A stretch of 64,000 nt of DNA from Brumimicrobium sp. (GCA_023957385.1 JAMLGZ010000002.1:186001-250000), one strand, 5' to 3'; counted from the first letter of the stretch, positions 54,691 through 64,000 are shown. The notes: generated by a model from the sequence alone, not told the origin. Numbers and translations: made by a program.

Positions 54691-55969
54691 GAGCTTTTCT
54701 CTTTTTTAGTAGTTGATAATTCGTTACAAAGAACCCAATTCCAATTCCGATAAAGATAAGTCCACGTAATAGGAAGGAAATATTAGTGTCAAAGAAACGT
54801 GTGAGAATGAGTGTGGAAATGATTATCAATCCAAAATTCACAACTCCTAAATGATTCTGTTTTATGCCACGTAGGATTGTATTTATTCCTATTATTAAAA
54901 TGGCTAGGTTTGATCCAATAGCAATTATAGTAGGAAATTTCATGAAAGTTATGATGAGTATAAAGAAGAAGATGAAAATAAATTCAAGTGGACGTATTCC
55001 TCCCCAACCTACTTTCTTTAGTTTGCTTATAAATAAATAAAAACCAATAATAGTGGTTAGAAGCATTGGAATAAATAGAGGGAAATCAAAAAATTGGAAA
55101 TAAATATCCTCTATGTTATTAATGTATCTCCACATAGAATGAAAGCTGTTGATATACAATAAAATAAGAGTACCAATAGTTCCTATGCTAAATAAAGCAT
55201 TATCATGTATCTTTAACTTTTCTTTTAAAGGAGTTGATCCCATGAGTAGGAAGATTCCAAAAAGATTCATATATGGGATAAACATTAGTAAAGGCTCACC
55301 CTTAGATAAAGAAGTTAACATGATTGTTACGGATAAGGCTATGATAATATGGTGAAAGAATACAAAGTTACTTAGCGTTTGTTTTTTACGCATATAAAGG
55401 TAGAAAGGAATGATACCAACTAGAAGTAGCCAATATTCATACGGAATACGAGTTGGATAATTCCAATAGCCAATTTCCATTGCATATACTGTGATTCCTA
55501 TTAGGTAAAGAATAGAGGAAGTTGCTGACTTCATAATATATATGATAGGCAATCCAAGTAAAATCCATGTAAGAAGGAAGGTGGACATTTCTCCTGAAAT
55601 GTGATAAATCTGACTTATCAAAGAAATAGAGGCACCAATGGCAAAGATCAGGAGCAAAGCTGAACTTTCTCTCCATACTCTGTTATCATTTTTACGTAGT
55701 AATGTATATCCACACAAGATTTGCATAGCAACAAGTGGTAAAAAAGCAAATAAGACTCGTACAGTCTTAGGTAATTCATCCCAGTTGGAAGCTAAAATAA
55801 GAATGATACCCAAACCAATTAAAAGGGCTCCTAAAATCCCAAAAACCAAGAGTAGTCGATTTTGTTTAGGTTGTTCTTGTTTACTCTTATAATATGACGC
55901 AATTTGAGTAGCAGTTTCTCGGCTGATAATGTTCTCTCTAACTAATTCTTCAAGTTCATGTGGAGTCAT
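54683..55969 (-). CDS. DUF2157 family membrane protein
   Basis: The 428-residue protein begins with a soluble segment (TPHELEELVRENIISRETATQIASYY), the typical DUF2157 opening, then a charged stretch (KSKQEQPKQN) and about twelve hydrophobic segments. The first membrane helix reads LLVFGILGALLIGLGIILIL, followed by SNWDELPKTVRV, a well-conserved feature of the family. Function unknown. It is third in a minus-strand operon starting with the amidase, 10 bp after the lipoprotein and overlapping the GDYXXLXY gene. Confidence 0.9.
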   Translation of the reverse strand: MTPHELEELVRENIISRETATQIASYYKSKQEQPKQNRLLLVFGILGALLIGLGIILILASNWDELPKTVRVLFAFLPLVAMQILCGYTLLRKNDNRVWRESSALLLIFAIGASISLISQIYHISGEMSTFLLTWILLGLPIIYIMKSATSSILYLIGITVYAMEIGYWNYPTRIPYEYWLLLVGIIPFYLYMRKKQTLSNFVFFHHIIIALSVTIMLTSLSKGEPLLMFIPYMNLFGIFLLMGSTPLKEKLKIHDNALFSIGTIGTLILLYINSFHSMWRYINNIEDIYFQFFDFPLFIPMLLTTIIGFYLFISKLKKVGWGGIRPLEFIFIFFFILIITFMKFPTIIAIGSNLAILIIGINTILRGIKQNHLGVVNFGLIIISTLILTRFFDTNISFLLRGLIFIGIGIGFFVTNYQLLKKRKAHE

Positions 55970-55979
55970 TCCAATTAGT

Positions 55980-56600
55980 TTATATTGTCCATTGATTATG
56001 CAAGATGGCTTTTAGTAAATAATTGCTATTTTCTTTATCCACCACAACAATGAGGGCATTCCAGTCAAAGTATCCCTCTTGAGAAGGTGGGAGATAAAAT
56101 TCAACATAAGTATTATTTGGAAATATCTCCTGAACATTATGGAGTTCGCTTCCATACGTTTTAGGCTTATCTTTATACACGTTAATTTTTAGCTTAGGGT
56201 CTTTTAAGTTTAGCCATGAGACATGTTTTTTAATAAACTCATCTAATGTGCTTACAATAGAGTCTCCACTTCCATCGGCATATCCCCAAAACATTTTTTC
56301 ATTAGATTGATTGAATCGTTCCTTATCAAATTGTTGAGCTGTCTCAACATCGATGTACGCATAAGGTGAAAAAAGAATTCCCTTTTCATCCATATAGTCA
56401 TTAAGGCTATTATAGTTACCTGCAATTATCTGTTGAACACAAAATTGAGCGAACTCTAATTCATTTTCAAAAGCTCGGAAGTTATCTTCCGAGCTTTTAA
56501 TGTCATCTTCTATTTCTACTTTATCTAATGGTTGTTCTTTCTTTTCTAAATCACAAGAAAAAAGAGAAATTAAAAATAATAGTCCTAAGAAATATTTCAT
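55980..56600 (-). CDS. hypothetical lipoprotein
   Basis: The lipobox SLFSC (Cys16) follows a good signal peptide (MKYFLGLLFLI). The 206-residue protein has a mature part of mixed alpha/beta character with no motif that I recognise; it resembles small envelope proteins with a cystatin-like fold only in general composition. Its start codon abuts the stop of the amidase gene directly and it lies 10 bp before DUF2157, so it belongs to that operon. Function unknown. Confidence 0.75.
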   Translation of the reverse strand: MKYFLGLLFLISLFSCDLEKKEQPLDKVEIEDDIKSSEDNFRAFENELEFAQFCVQQIIAGNYNSLNDYMDEKGILFSPYAYIDVETAQQFDKERFNQSNEKMFWGYADGSGDSIVSTLDEFIKKHVSWLNLKDPKLKINVYKDKPKTYGSELHNVQEIFPNNTYVEFYLPPSQEGYFDWNALIVVVDKENSNYLLKAILHNQWTI

Positions 56601-59600
56601 TTACTCTTTAATTAATTTCTTTACAATAAATTGCGTATTAGATTTTAGAATCACATTGTAAGACCCACTGCTTAAACGCTCAATATTAATGACGTTATTC
56701 GTAGTAGAAATAGAAGATTCTTGAATCAATTTTCCATTCATATCATAGAGTAGTAATTTCATTTCTCCATTTATATTTTCGAAAGATATTTCTTTGGAAG
56801 AAGGATTTGGATACATTACAACTTTTTGAATATTATCTTGTTCTATTCCAGAAGTTGATTCTACTAATCGTTGACCGTCACTTGAAGCAGTTGCTGTTAA
56901 TCCCGCATTATTTGTAGCTTTGATAGAGATATAATATATCTGTTCATAAATGGGATTAGTAAGTACATAAGCAATGGAAGTGTTTAAACCAAGATTATTT
57001 CCAGACCATGCATATATATCGTCACCACCAGGTGTAGTTCCAATTGCTAATTCGTAGGAAGAAACATCTGAATGAGGGTCATTTACTGTACCCCAATTTG
57101 CTTGTAAGGTGGTAGAATTTGTTGTGTCAATATCAGCACCTATACCATCATTTACGATTAAATCCTGAGGCGGAGTCCAATCCACATTTACATCTTTATA
57201 TGCAACGGCTGATAAATTTCCCGCGTTATCAACAACCATTGATTTTACACGTCCAGCTGGTGTTGATGGATCGCTATTTTGATAGCGGATGTCATTTGTT
57301 GCAGCAGGACCAACCGTAATGGTATTGCTTGGGAATCTTGAGCGATAAGCTTTGATGTTATTAGCATCTAAAATACAATTTCCTGATCTAAACGAGATAG
57401 CATTACCTGTTGCAATTGGAGTAGGGTCTGTCCAACTCATGACCAAATTATCGTTTACATAAACAGCTAATTCTCCTGTGATTCTATCATATCTTACAGC
57501 ATAATTATACCAAGTATTCGCATTGATTGTATAATCCTCTTGTTTTACAAGAGTCAGAGCGTTATTGACAATTTTATAAATTTGGACTTCCTTATTCGGT
57601 TGATTTTCTGGTAGATTAGCATCTACTCTAAAAAATATCAAATAGCAATTTCCTCTTTCTGTTTGAGTAGGATTATCTGAAAAGATATGTAACCCAGCAC
57701 GTCTATTAGTCCCTGATCCACTAATTTTCATAGACCAAGTATATAAATATTGATTAGACAAGGATTGATTGAGAGGTGCATTTATATTCGTATTTCCATT
57801 TCCTTCATCTGATTGATGTAGATAATTATTAGAAGTTCCCCAAGAGCCGAGAGTATTTGTCCAAAAATACGCTAAATCCGTACTGTCGAAATTATCGGCA
57901 AAGAAACCATTGTCGCGATTAGAATACCAGTTGTGACCATTATATTCAAGGACTTGATAGAAGCTTTTCTTTACGCCACTGCCTCCTGGTTCATCAGCAT
58001 CAGTATAAGTCACTGTAAAATCATCTGTCTGCCAATTTCCAGAAAAAGCTACATCAGTTGTAGGTGAAATATTATCGACAGGTGCACTTGGTACAATAGA
58101 GATATTAGCGGCCCAACCAGCTTGGGTTGTTGCGCATTCAGATTTAAAAAGTAAATATAATTTACCTGATGTACCTGTTACAGTTCCTGGGCTAGATGTT
58201 CCTGTATATTTTCCAATCAGAGGAGCGGAAGTATTACTTCCGTTATATATATAAAGATAGTCCCACGTGTTTTCAGTATTAAAACTTGTAAAAGTTAGAC
58301 TAACTTTAGCTGCACCAGTAGGTGCGATGAGCCATCTTTTTCTTTCATCATTACTATAATTTCCGGTTGCACCACCAGAGTCATAAATAGTTCCACTTGT
58401 GTTTGTGATTGTTGTAGTAGGGACATTATCGTTGATTAAGTTATCAAAATGTTCCCAATTCCATCTGATTCCAGGATCATTATGTGTTTGATTTGGATAA
58501 TGCTGGTGACCTTTAATAATATTACATGAACCAGGAATACCAGATTGGTTATAGTAAGTGCTTTTTGTCCATGGATAGTATGCAGCACGTTTTCTGTTTA
58601 GATTTCTACGTGTACAAATATCTTTTACTAAATCGGCTGATGCATTATATAAAGCTGAGGTGTACCAACCATCTTGTTCAACCCATCCCTCGTGTTCAAA
58701 TCCGATGGTATATGGATTTTCACTACCTACGTGCCAGGCCTTATTAGTCTCATCAACCATATAAGTAATTTGACCATCTGAAGAACGGAGTACGTAATGA
58801 GCAGAAACTTGAGCCGCACAATTCTTAAACCAATTAATACAACTTGAGTAACTTCCTTGCACTGTGTGAATGGTTATAGCAGAAATAGCAGTACCTCCTC
58901 TAGAGGAGTAGTTACAGCTCGCTGCTGGATTCCAGATAGTGGTTACTCGGTTTGTAAGTTCATTAGGTATGAATGAAACTCCCTCAGCAGTTTCAATTCC
59001 AGTTGATTTAATTAAAACATTTGGAGAAGAAAGCACTTGAAAATTAGCTTCACCAAAGGCGATTGCCAAATCTAGATCTTGCTCAGGGTAATTATGTGTA
59101 TTCGCAAAAGAATTGTTATTGAAGGTATTAAGTATGTCATAAATCTGAGAATCAATAGCATAAGCGTCCACATTATCATTTTCTTCAATATTTGTTAAAG
59201 CTTTCAATGTACTATACAATCTTCTCTCAAATGGTTGCTCACTATATTGATTGTAAAAATATTCAAATGCGAAAGCATAAGCTTCTAGTTGTAATTGGAC
59301 TGAAAGCTTTTGGTCCTCAACAGAAATACCCGAAATTTGAGCAATTAATTTTCCGTTTTCAATAAACCAATCAGCTCCATTTTCAAATACTCCCATTACA
59401 CCGTAGGGTAGAGGCATACCGGTACAACTTTCTTGATAACTTTCATCTATGTTATTCATGTGGGTATTTGTCCAAGATACTGCTTCCAAAATTCCTTTCG
59501 GAATCGTTGGATGATTCTGATAGACATTAGTGAAATCTAAGTTTTGTGCATTTAAGGGGAATATGGTTAAGGCAATTGATATAACCAATAGTAAAATGTA

Positions 59601-59606
59601 TTTCAT
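56601..59606 (-). CDS. secreted N-acetylmuramoyl-L-alanine amidase with CUB and lectin-like domains and T9SS type A sorting domain
   Basis: After a signal peptide (FPLNAQ) and an N-terminal region of about 210 residues, an Amidase_2/PGRP fold runs from about 230 to 395. Its zinc ligands are likely His245 (ITIHT) and the His in THNDPG, with GFEHEG between. A CUB domain follows (about 397-510, DSGGATGNYSNDERKRW ... DYLYIYNG), then a Ser/Gly-rich bridge, a LamG-like beta sandwich (about 565-760), a fibronectin-like part (about 815-905) and a type A sorting domain (MYPNPSSKEISFE). At 1001 residues it is a large secreted peptidoglycan-cutting enzyme, perhaps acting on other cells' walls. It heads the operon. 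Confidence 0.92.
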   Translation of the reverse strand: MKYILLLVISIALTIFPLNAQNLDFTNVYQNHPTIPKGILEAVSWTNTHMNNIDESYQESCTGMPLPYGVMGVFENGADWFIENGKLIAQISGISVEDQKLSVQLQLEAYAFAFEYFYNQYSEQPFERRLYSTLKALTNIEENDNVDAYAIDSQIYDILNTFNNNSFANTHNYPEQDLDLAIAFGEANFQVLSSPNVLIKSTGIETAEGVSFIPNELTNRVTTIWNPAASCNYSSRGGTAISAITIHTVQGSYSSCINWFKNCAAQVSAHYVLRSSDGQITYMVDETNKAWHVGSENPYTIGFEHEGWVEQDGWYTSALYNASADLVKDICTRRNLNRKRAAYYPWTKSTYYNQSGIPGSCNIIKGHQHYPNQTHNDPGIRWNWEHFDNLINDNVPTTTITNTSGTIYDSGGATGNYSNDERKRWLIAPTGAAKVSLTFTSFNTENTWDYLYIYNGSNTSAPLIGKYTGTSSPGTVTGTSGKLYLLFKSECATTQAGWAANISIVPSAPVDNISPTTDVAFSGNWQTDDFTVTYTDADEPGGSGVKKSFYQVLEYNGHNWYSNRDNGFFADNFDSTDLAYFWTNTLGSWGTSNNYLHQSDEGNGNTNINAPLNQSLSNQYLYTWSMKISGSGTNRRAGLHIFSDNPTQTERGNCYLIFFRVDANLPENQPNKEVQIYKIVNNALTLVKQEDYTINANTWYNYAVRYDRITGELAVYVNDNLVMSWTDPTPIATGNAISFRSGNCILDANNIKAYRSRFPSNTITVGPAATNDIRYQNSDPSTPAGRVKSMVVDNAGNLSAVAYKDVNVDWTPPQDLIVNDGIGADIDTTNSTTLQANWGTVNDPHSDVSSYELAIGTTPGGDDIYAWSGNNLGLNTSIAYVLTNPIYEQIYYISIKATNNAGLTATASSDGQRLVESTSGIEQDNIQKVVMYPNPSSKEISFENINGEMKLLLYDMNGKLIQESSISTTNNVINIERLSSGSYNVILKSNTQFIVKKLIKE

Positions 59607-59629
59607 AGTAGTTTGTTTTTAAAATTATA

Positions 59630-61507
59630 ATGCAATGTATAAAAATTAAAGATAAAATCGAAAATTTATTACAGAGATTATCTTCTTTTAATACTAGATT
59701 TGTAAAAAACAAGATTTTGAGTCAGGGAGCTTCCAATTTTAATATTTCTTTTTACCAAGAACGAATTAAATTTCTAGAGATTGAACTAAAGAAATATGTA
59801 AACTATTCTCGGTGGTGGGTTATTATTAGATTAAGCTACTTCTGCATGATGATTGTTGCTGCTTATCTACTTTTTCCGTATTCATTTCTTTCAGGAATAG
59901 GTTTGTTAGGTAGCTTTATTATATTTCTGTACTTAGTACGAAAAAGTATAGAAAACAAAGAAAGATTAAACTTTATAAAACGACTTATACGTATAAATCA
60001 ACAGGAAATTGATGCAAGTACCTTAGATTATTCTTCTTTTGGGGCAGGTGAGAAATTTGTAGATCCACAACATCCGTATAGTTATGATATGGATTTATTT
60101 GGAAAACGAAGTTTATTTCAACTCCTTAATCGAACGGTAACAATTCATGGGGAAAAGGCACTGGCTAATCGCTTACTTAGTGGAATAATATCTAGAGAGG
60201 AAAGTCTCCAAACAATAGACGAATTGACAGAAAAAATGCCTTGGTGCCAGAATTATCTAGCTTATGGTGGAATGTTGGAGAAAGAAGAAACAGATCGAAG
60301 CATAAAAGAGATTTTAGAACACAAATACGAAGCAAAATCTTGGATGAATTGGCTGCAATATGTGTTTCCGATATTTGCCCTATCATTGAGCCTTATATAT
60401 TATTTTGATATTATCAATGGGTTTCTTTTTTTACTTGGAGCAGTTGGAGTTTTGTTTCCTATCCAGCGACTATTGAAAATAACAAATCCTATCCATCAAA
60501 CGATGGGTCATATAGAAAAGAGACTAAAGGCTATGCAGCACCAATTAACTATTATAGAAGAGGAGTCATGGTCTTCCAATCAAATGAAAGCATATTATTC
60601 AATATTTTTTGAAGAAAATGAAAATGCAAAGAAAGGTCTAACTGAGTTGGCCAAATTAGCTAAAGAGGCTTTGTATAGAGATAATGTCTTAGTAGCTGTT
60701 GTACTTAACTTTTTTCTAGCTTGGGATATTCGTCTATTATGGAGATTTAGTGTCTGGAAAAATAGATATCAAGAGCATATCGCAGAATGGGAGAAAATTT
60801 TGTTTGAATTAGAGGCATTAATAAGTGGTGCTACTTTTCGTTATAATTTTAAATCTGTTACTTCTATTCCTGTATTAACAGAAGACGGAATGATTGATAT
60901 CCAAGGCTTGGGACATCCAATTATTCCTATTCAAAAGCTAATAACAAATGATTTCCAACTCTCTTCAGATGTGAATTTCACGATTATAACAGGACCTAAT
61001 ATGGCTGGGAAAAGTACCTTTCTAAGAAGTATTGGAATTAATTTAATTCTTGCAAAATCAGGCTTCCATGTATTCGCTAAAAAGTTTTGTTTTCCCGACT
61101 TAAAACTATATTCTAGTATGCGTAGTTCAGATGATTTGAAAGAGGAGACTTCCTATTTTCATGCTGAATTGTTGCGATTAAGATTCATTGTAGATGCCAT
61201 CGAGAGAGGAGAAAAAGTTTTTATTATTTTAGATGAAATACTAAAAGGTACCAATTCAAAAGACAAGGAAGAAGGCTCTGCTAAATTCTTAAAAAAACTT
61301 AATCAATTGGGAGCAAAAGGAATTATCGCTACCCATGATTTATCGCTTACCCAATTAGCAGAAAACTACTCGCAAATCGTCAATAACTATTTCGACACAC
61401 ATATTGAAGGAGAAGAAATTTCTTTTGATTATAAAATGCGACCTGGTGTTGCTCAAAATATGAATGCAAGCTTCCTGCTGCGAAAAATGGGTTTGGTAGA
61501 GGAATAA
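59630..61507 (+). CDS. membrane-anchored MutS-related ATPase
   Basis: Only the C-terminal part of this 625-residue protein resembles MutS: an ABC-type ATPase (about 430-625) with Walker A GPNMAGKST at 455-463, the SSDDLKEETSYFHAELLRL signature region, Walker B FIILDEILKGTNS and the HDLSL switch. Mismatch-binding domain I is missing. The N-terminal part has two pairs of hydrophobic segments (about 60-105 and 245-275), so the protein is tethered to the inner membrane. This MutS-like type is widespread in Bacteroidota with unknown function. It is divergent from the amidase with only 23 bp between starts. Confidence 0.88.
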   Translation: MQCIKIKDKIENLLQRLSSFNTRFVKNKILSQGASNFNISFYQERIKFLEIELKKYVNYSRWWVIIRLSYFCMMIVAAYLLFPYSFLSGIGLLGSFIIFLYLVRKSIENKERLNFIKRLIRINQQEIDASTLDYSSFGAGEKFVDPQHPYSYDMDLFGKRSLFQLLNRTVTIHGEKALANRLLSGIISREESLQTIDELTEKMPWCQNYLAYGGMLEKEETDRSIKEILEHKYEAKSWMNWLQYVFPIFALSLSLIYYFDIINGFLFLLGAVGVLFPIQRLLKITNPIHQTMGHIEKRLKAMQHQLTIIEEESWSSNQMKAYYSIFFEENENAKKGLTELAKLAKEALYRDNVLVAVVLNFFLAWDIRLLWRFSVWKNRYQEHIAEWEKILFELEALISGATFRYNFKSVTSIPVLTEDGMIDIQGLGHPIIPIQKLITNDFQLSSDVNFTIITGPNMAGKSTFLRSIGINLILAKSGFHVFAKKFCFPDLKLYSSMRSSDDLKEETSYFHAELLRLRFIVDAIERGEKVFIILDEILKGTNSKDKEEGSAKFLKKLNQLGAKGIIATHDLSLTQLAENYSQIVNNYFDTHIEGEEISFDYKMRPGVAQNMNASFLLRKMGLVEE

Positions 61508-61615
61508 TCTTTCTTTCTAAAACAAAAACTGCCAATCCGTGTTGTTTTTACTGGGTAAGATAAGTTATACACAAAAAGTACTGTCAAATTGTCAAAAAAA
61601 TGTAAAGGCAGGCTC

Positions 61616-61645
61616 TTTGATTATTGATAATTGAAAGTATCTTTA
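61616..61645 (+). promoter_or_regulatory. trxA promoter
   Basis: TTTG at 61616-61619, an 18-nt spacer and TATCTTTA at 61638-61645 (one base off consensus) precede the ATG at 61693 by about 47 nt. It explains separate expression of trxA from the MutS-like gene. Confidence 0.55.
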
Positions 61646-61692
61646 TCCCACTTTTGAAAAGAAAAAATTAATAAACTTTAAAATAAATAATT

Positions 61693-62010
61693 ATGGCAGT
61701 AGAAATCACAGATGCAAATTTTGAGGAATTAGTATTGAAATCTGACAAACCTGTAGTGGTTGACTTTTGGGCTGAATGGTGTGGACCATGTAGAATGATT
61801 GGACCAGTTATCGAAGAAATGCACGGAGAATATGAAGGGAAGGCATTGATAGGAAAAGTAAATGTGGACGAAAATCCAGGTGTTTCTGCAAAATTTGGAA
61901 TTAGAAATATCCCAACTGTATTATTCATTAAAAATGGAGAGATTGCTGATAAATCAATAGGAGCTGTTCCAAAAGCACAATTAACTGATAAATTAAATTC
62001 ACTTTTATAG
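61693..62010 (+). CDS. trxA: thioredoxin
   Basis: A classic 105-residue thioredoxin with the redox pair Cys30/Cys33 in WAEWCGPC, the cis-proline in NIPT and the buried Asp in VVVDFWA. It reduces cytoplasmic disulfides and would supply electrons to the BCP peroxidase at 29002. It is monocistronic, between its own promoter and a strong bidirectional terminator. Confidence 0.98.
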   Translation: MAVEITDANFEELVLKSDKPVVVDFWAEWCGPCRMIGPVIEEMHGEYEGKALIGKVNVDENPGVSAKFGIRNIPTVLFIKNGEIADKSIGAVPKAQLTDKLNSLL

Positions 62011-62031
62011 TGTAAAAGATTATATCAAAAC

Positions 62032-62063
62032 AAAAAGGGCTGTTAGAAATAACAGCCCTTTTT
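62032..62063. terminator. bidirectional terminator between trxA and PorP gene
   Basis: A perfect 14-bp stem AAAAAGGGCTGTTA / TAACAGCCCTTTTT with a GAAA loop. T tracts are present on both strands, so it can end trxA (plus) and the PorP/SprF gene (minus, stop at 62117). Confidence 0.95.
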
Positions 62064-62116
62064 AACAATTAAACAAATAAAGTAGTAGTTGTTAAACCAT
62101 AAATAAATCTACCACC

Positions 62117-63079
62117 TTAAAAAGAAGGACAGGAGATTGTTCTAAAGCTAGGGGTTCTTGATTTACAATTCAAGTTAATACCCATAGACACTTCATGTGA
62201 ACCCCCTGACACCATATTATTTAATTTGGAAACAGTTACGTCGTAGCTATAACCAATCTTAAAAGTTCCTGTATCAATACCAATAGAGGTAATAAATGCA
62301 TCGCGAGAACGGAACCAAACACCGGCAGTGAATATTCCATATTTAATATAAGTACCTAACATCAACTCCATAAATCCTTGTTGGTATTGGAAGATAATGT
62401 TTGGTAAAATAGATGTTTGGTTAGAATACTGAGATTTTCCACCTAAAGCGATGTTAGCACCTAAATGCCCTACAAAACGCATAGGCATAGGACTCTTTCC
62501 AACAATCATAGATTCGTTAGGCATATTTAAGTGGTAAGCAGCCACACCAAAATAGATAATATCTGTATATCCCACAATCCCAGCGGAAACATCAAAGAAA
62601 CCACGAGTTCCTCCTCTTGGCACGTCACCTGTAGCATAGATAAAACCACGACGAGGGTCAATCATATCTCCAAAAGTCAATTTATCCCAATCCAAGAATT
62701 TTTGATTCCATGTAGCTTTCCCAGCAAACATTAATGTGAATTTTCTACTTGCCTTTAAATGGTAGTTATAAATAAAGCTTAATGTAGAATGATTAATCGT
62801 ACCCTTCCCTTGTTGGTCGTGGGTAACAATCACACCGATACCACCTGCAATTGATTTAAAGAATTGATCGTATGAAGCCGAATAGGTAACAAAGGTTCCT
62901 GAAAGTGATGGCCATTGATTTCTATAGTTCAACGCAAATCTCGGGCAACCGTGACTACCAGCAAAAGCTGGATTCAAATAAATAGGATTTGCATAAAACT
63001 GTGAAAATTGAGGGTCTTGGGCATAGACCTCACTCAATAACATCAAGGATAATATAAACAACAACAACTTTTTCATCAT
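62117..63079 (-). CDS. PorP/SprF family type IX secretion membrane protein
   Basis: The most typical PorP/SprF protein in the window: signal peptide (LLSEVYAQ), then DPQFSQFYANPIYLNPAFAG and RFALNYRNQWPSLSGTF. It is 320 residues and starts with two consecutive methionines, either usable. The last strands (KIGYSYDVTVSKLNNM, GGSHEVSMGI) match the family's C-terminus and are followed by a short tail. It lies 9 bp after another PorP/SprF gene in the same direction. A large cargo gene is expected further upstream, outside the window. Confidence 0.96.
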   Translation of the reverse strand: MMKKLLLFILSLMLLSEVYAQDPQFSQFYANPIYLNPAFAGSHGCPRFALNYRNQWPSLSGTFVTYSASYDQFFKSIAGGIGVIVTHDQQGKGTINHSTLSFIYNYHLKASRKFTLMFAGKATWNQKFLDWDKLTFGDMIDPRRGFIYATGDVPRGGTRGFFDVSAGIVGYTDIIYFGVAAYHLNMPNESMIVGKSPMPMRFVGHLGANIALGGKSQYSNQTSILPNIIFQYQQGFMELMLGTYIKYGIFTAGVWFRSRDAFITSIGIDTGTFKIGYSYDVTVSKLNNMVSGGSHEVSMGINLNCKSRTPSFRTISCPSF

Positions 63080-63088
63080 GACATCCTT

Positions 63089-64000
63089 TTATAATTTAAC
63101 ATATCTTATAGTTCCTCGTTTTGTAGGTTTAATTAATACTTTCATAGTTAACTGGTGAGACAGAAAACGTTTTTGGAGTAACTCGCTTTTAGTATAATCA
63201 ATATTATAGGTGAAGTGAACCTGATTAAGCAAGAATCCTGCTGATGCTCCAAAATCTAGATTTGTACTCATACCAGCACCAAATTGAATCCATTTGTATT
63301 CAAAATTAGCTCCTGCCCATAACTCATTTAGCTTTCCATAATTCTGATAGAAGGCATAGGTGCTAATTCTATAATTAGCTGTAAGTGGTTGATATTCTGT
63401 ACCAATAACGGCAGAATAATGAATATTTTCCTTATAGTTTTTACTAATATCATTGGAGTAGTAATTATTGTTATGGCGACTTAAATTATCAAAATTAGCT
63501 CCAGCATAGAACCACTTAGTGTTTAACATAAATCCAAGTCCAATATCTTTATACCATAGTTGAGAACCTGTAGCAACTTTATCTTCTTCAAAAAGAGAAA
63601 TTATATTTTGTCTGTTAAATTCAACTTTATTCCCAATAATGGAGGAATTTTTATTTAGATTCACAACCCCCATTTTAAAGCTTAATGCAGGCTCTATAGA
63701 GATATTTCGAGTGATAGCAAGTTTAGGTGAATAAATGATTTGTGCAGAATAGGAGTTTAGTTTATTAGCACTCATGGTGTTATAGTTGATATTAAAGCCT
63801 AAGCCACCACGTAAACCACTGATATAACCATCCCAAGCTAAGGTATTCATCAATTGACTGTTAGAAGAGCCCATCCATTGAATACGGGAAGTTGCTAAGA
63901 TACGATTCCCTAAGTCTGTACCTGCGAGGGCAGGGTTCACTTGTGTTCCTACCATCATAGGAATGTGATAGCTTGGATTTTTGGTGCTTTGTAATGCAAG
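63089..64000 (-). CDS. PorP/SprF family protein, 5' end beyond the window
   Basis: The reading frame stays open to the right edge; the internal ATG at 63958 is not the start, because upstream codons (…QSTKNPSYHIP before MMVGTQVNPALAG) supply the conserved family block. At least 303 residues are present, with the NPALAG motif, RIQWMGSSNS, beta strands and a basic C-terminus (KPTKRGTIRYVKL). It pairs with the PorP/SprF gene that follows 9 bp later. Signal peptide not visible here. Confidence 0.88.
   Translation of the reverse strand, partial: LALQSTKNPSYHIPMMVGTQVNPALAGTDLGNRILATSRIQWMGSSNSQLMNTLAWDGYISGLRGGLGFNINYNTMSANKLNSYSAQIIYSPKLAITRNISIEPALSFKMGVVNLNKNSSIIGNKVEFNRQNIISLFEEDKVATGSQLWYKDIGLGFMLNTKWFYAGANFDNLSRHNNNYYSNDISKNYKENIHYSAVIGTEYQPLTANYRISTYAFYQNYGKLNELWAGANFEYKWIQFGAGMSTNLDFGASAGFLLNQVHFTYNIDYTKSELLQKRFLSHQLTMKVLIKPTKRGTIRYVKL

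Overview
The window looks like a chromosomal segment of a member of the Bacteroidota, probably a gliding or T9SS-bearing Flavobacteriia-like bacterium. The evidence is AT-rich DNA, five PorP/SprF-like genes, type A and type B T9SS C-terminal sorting domains, a PorE-like OmpA protein, and many promoters of the Bacteroidota form TTTG-N18-20-TAnnTTTG. I see no rRNA, tRNA, CRISPR array, transposase, integrase or phage structural gene. Family names come from motifs read by eye; no database search was run.

Layout. 1-8.3 kb is an accessory cell-surface polysaccharide region: a DUF4143 ATPase behind a palindromic repeat, three overlapping GT2 glycosyltransferases, an AlbA_2/Schlafen-type regulator carrying a 12-bp tandem repeat and lying between a 5' gene remnant and an intact GT4 glycosyltransferase, a block of dispersed repeats, and an NAD-dependent epimerase. 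8.3-16.7 kb holds an interrupted small secreted ORF, a subtilase/lipoprotein/beta-barrel operon and a secreted PIG-L deacetylase. 16.7-21.5 kb is a minus-strand operon (DUF2147, flavin oxidoreductase, P-type ATPase, cytochrome b). A repeat-rich gap follows, then an MFS/SDR pair, a secreted SGNH-like protein, and a GtrA/lipase-lipoprotein/PorP-like operon.

27.8-36.9 kb is largely housekeeping: recA, bcp, a candidate small RNA, lepA with LysE and MORN-repeat genes, then a phosphopantetheinyl transferase with a GGGP synthase, a second copy of the dispersed repeat, and a GH114-type lipoprotein behind a palindromic operator-like site. 37.0-48.3 kb is the most coherent system: two [giant type B cargo + PorP/SprF] pairs followed by a PorE-like peptidoglycan-binding protein, ending at a terminator. 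It reads as a dedicated surface-adhesin display locus. 48.4-64 kb carries an M1 peptidase, an ABC-F protein, asd, an amidase/lipoprotein/DUF2157/GDYXXLXY operon, a membrane MutS-like ATPase, trxA, and two more PorP/SprF genes, the last cut by the window edge.

Best candidates for something undescribed are the short stand-alone RNA at about 29812-29880, the glycosyltransferase remnant next to the KTT-repeat regulator, the subtilase/lipoprotein/barrel trio, the palindrome over the GH114 promoter, and two apparently leaderless genes whose -7 box sits 4 nt from the start codon.
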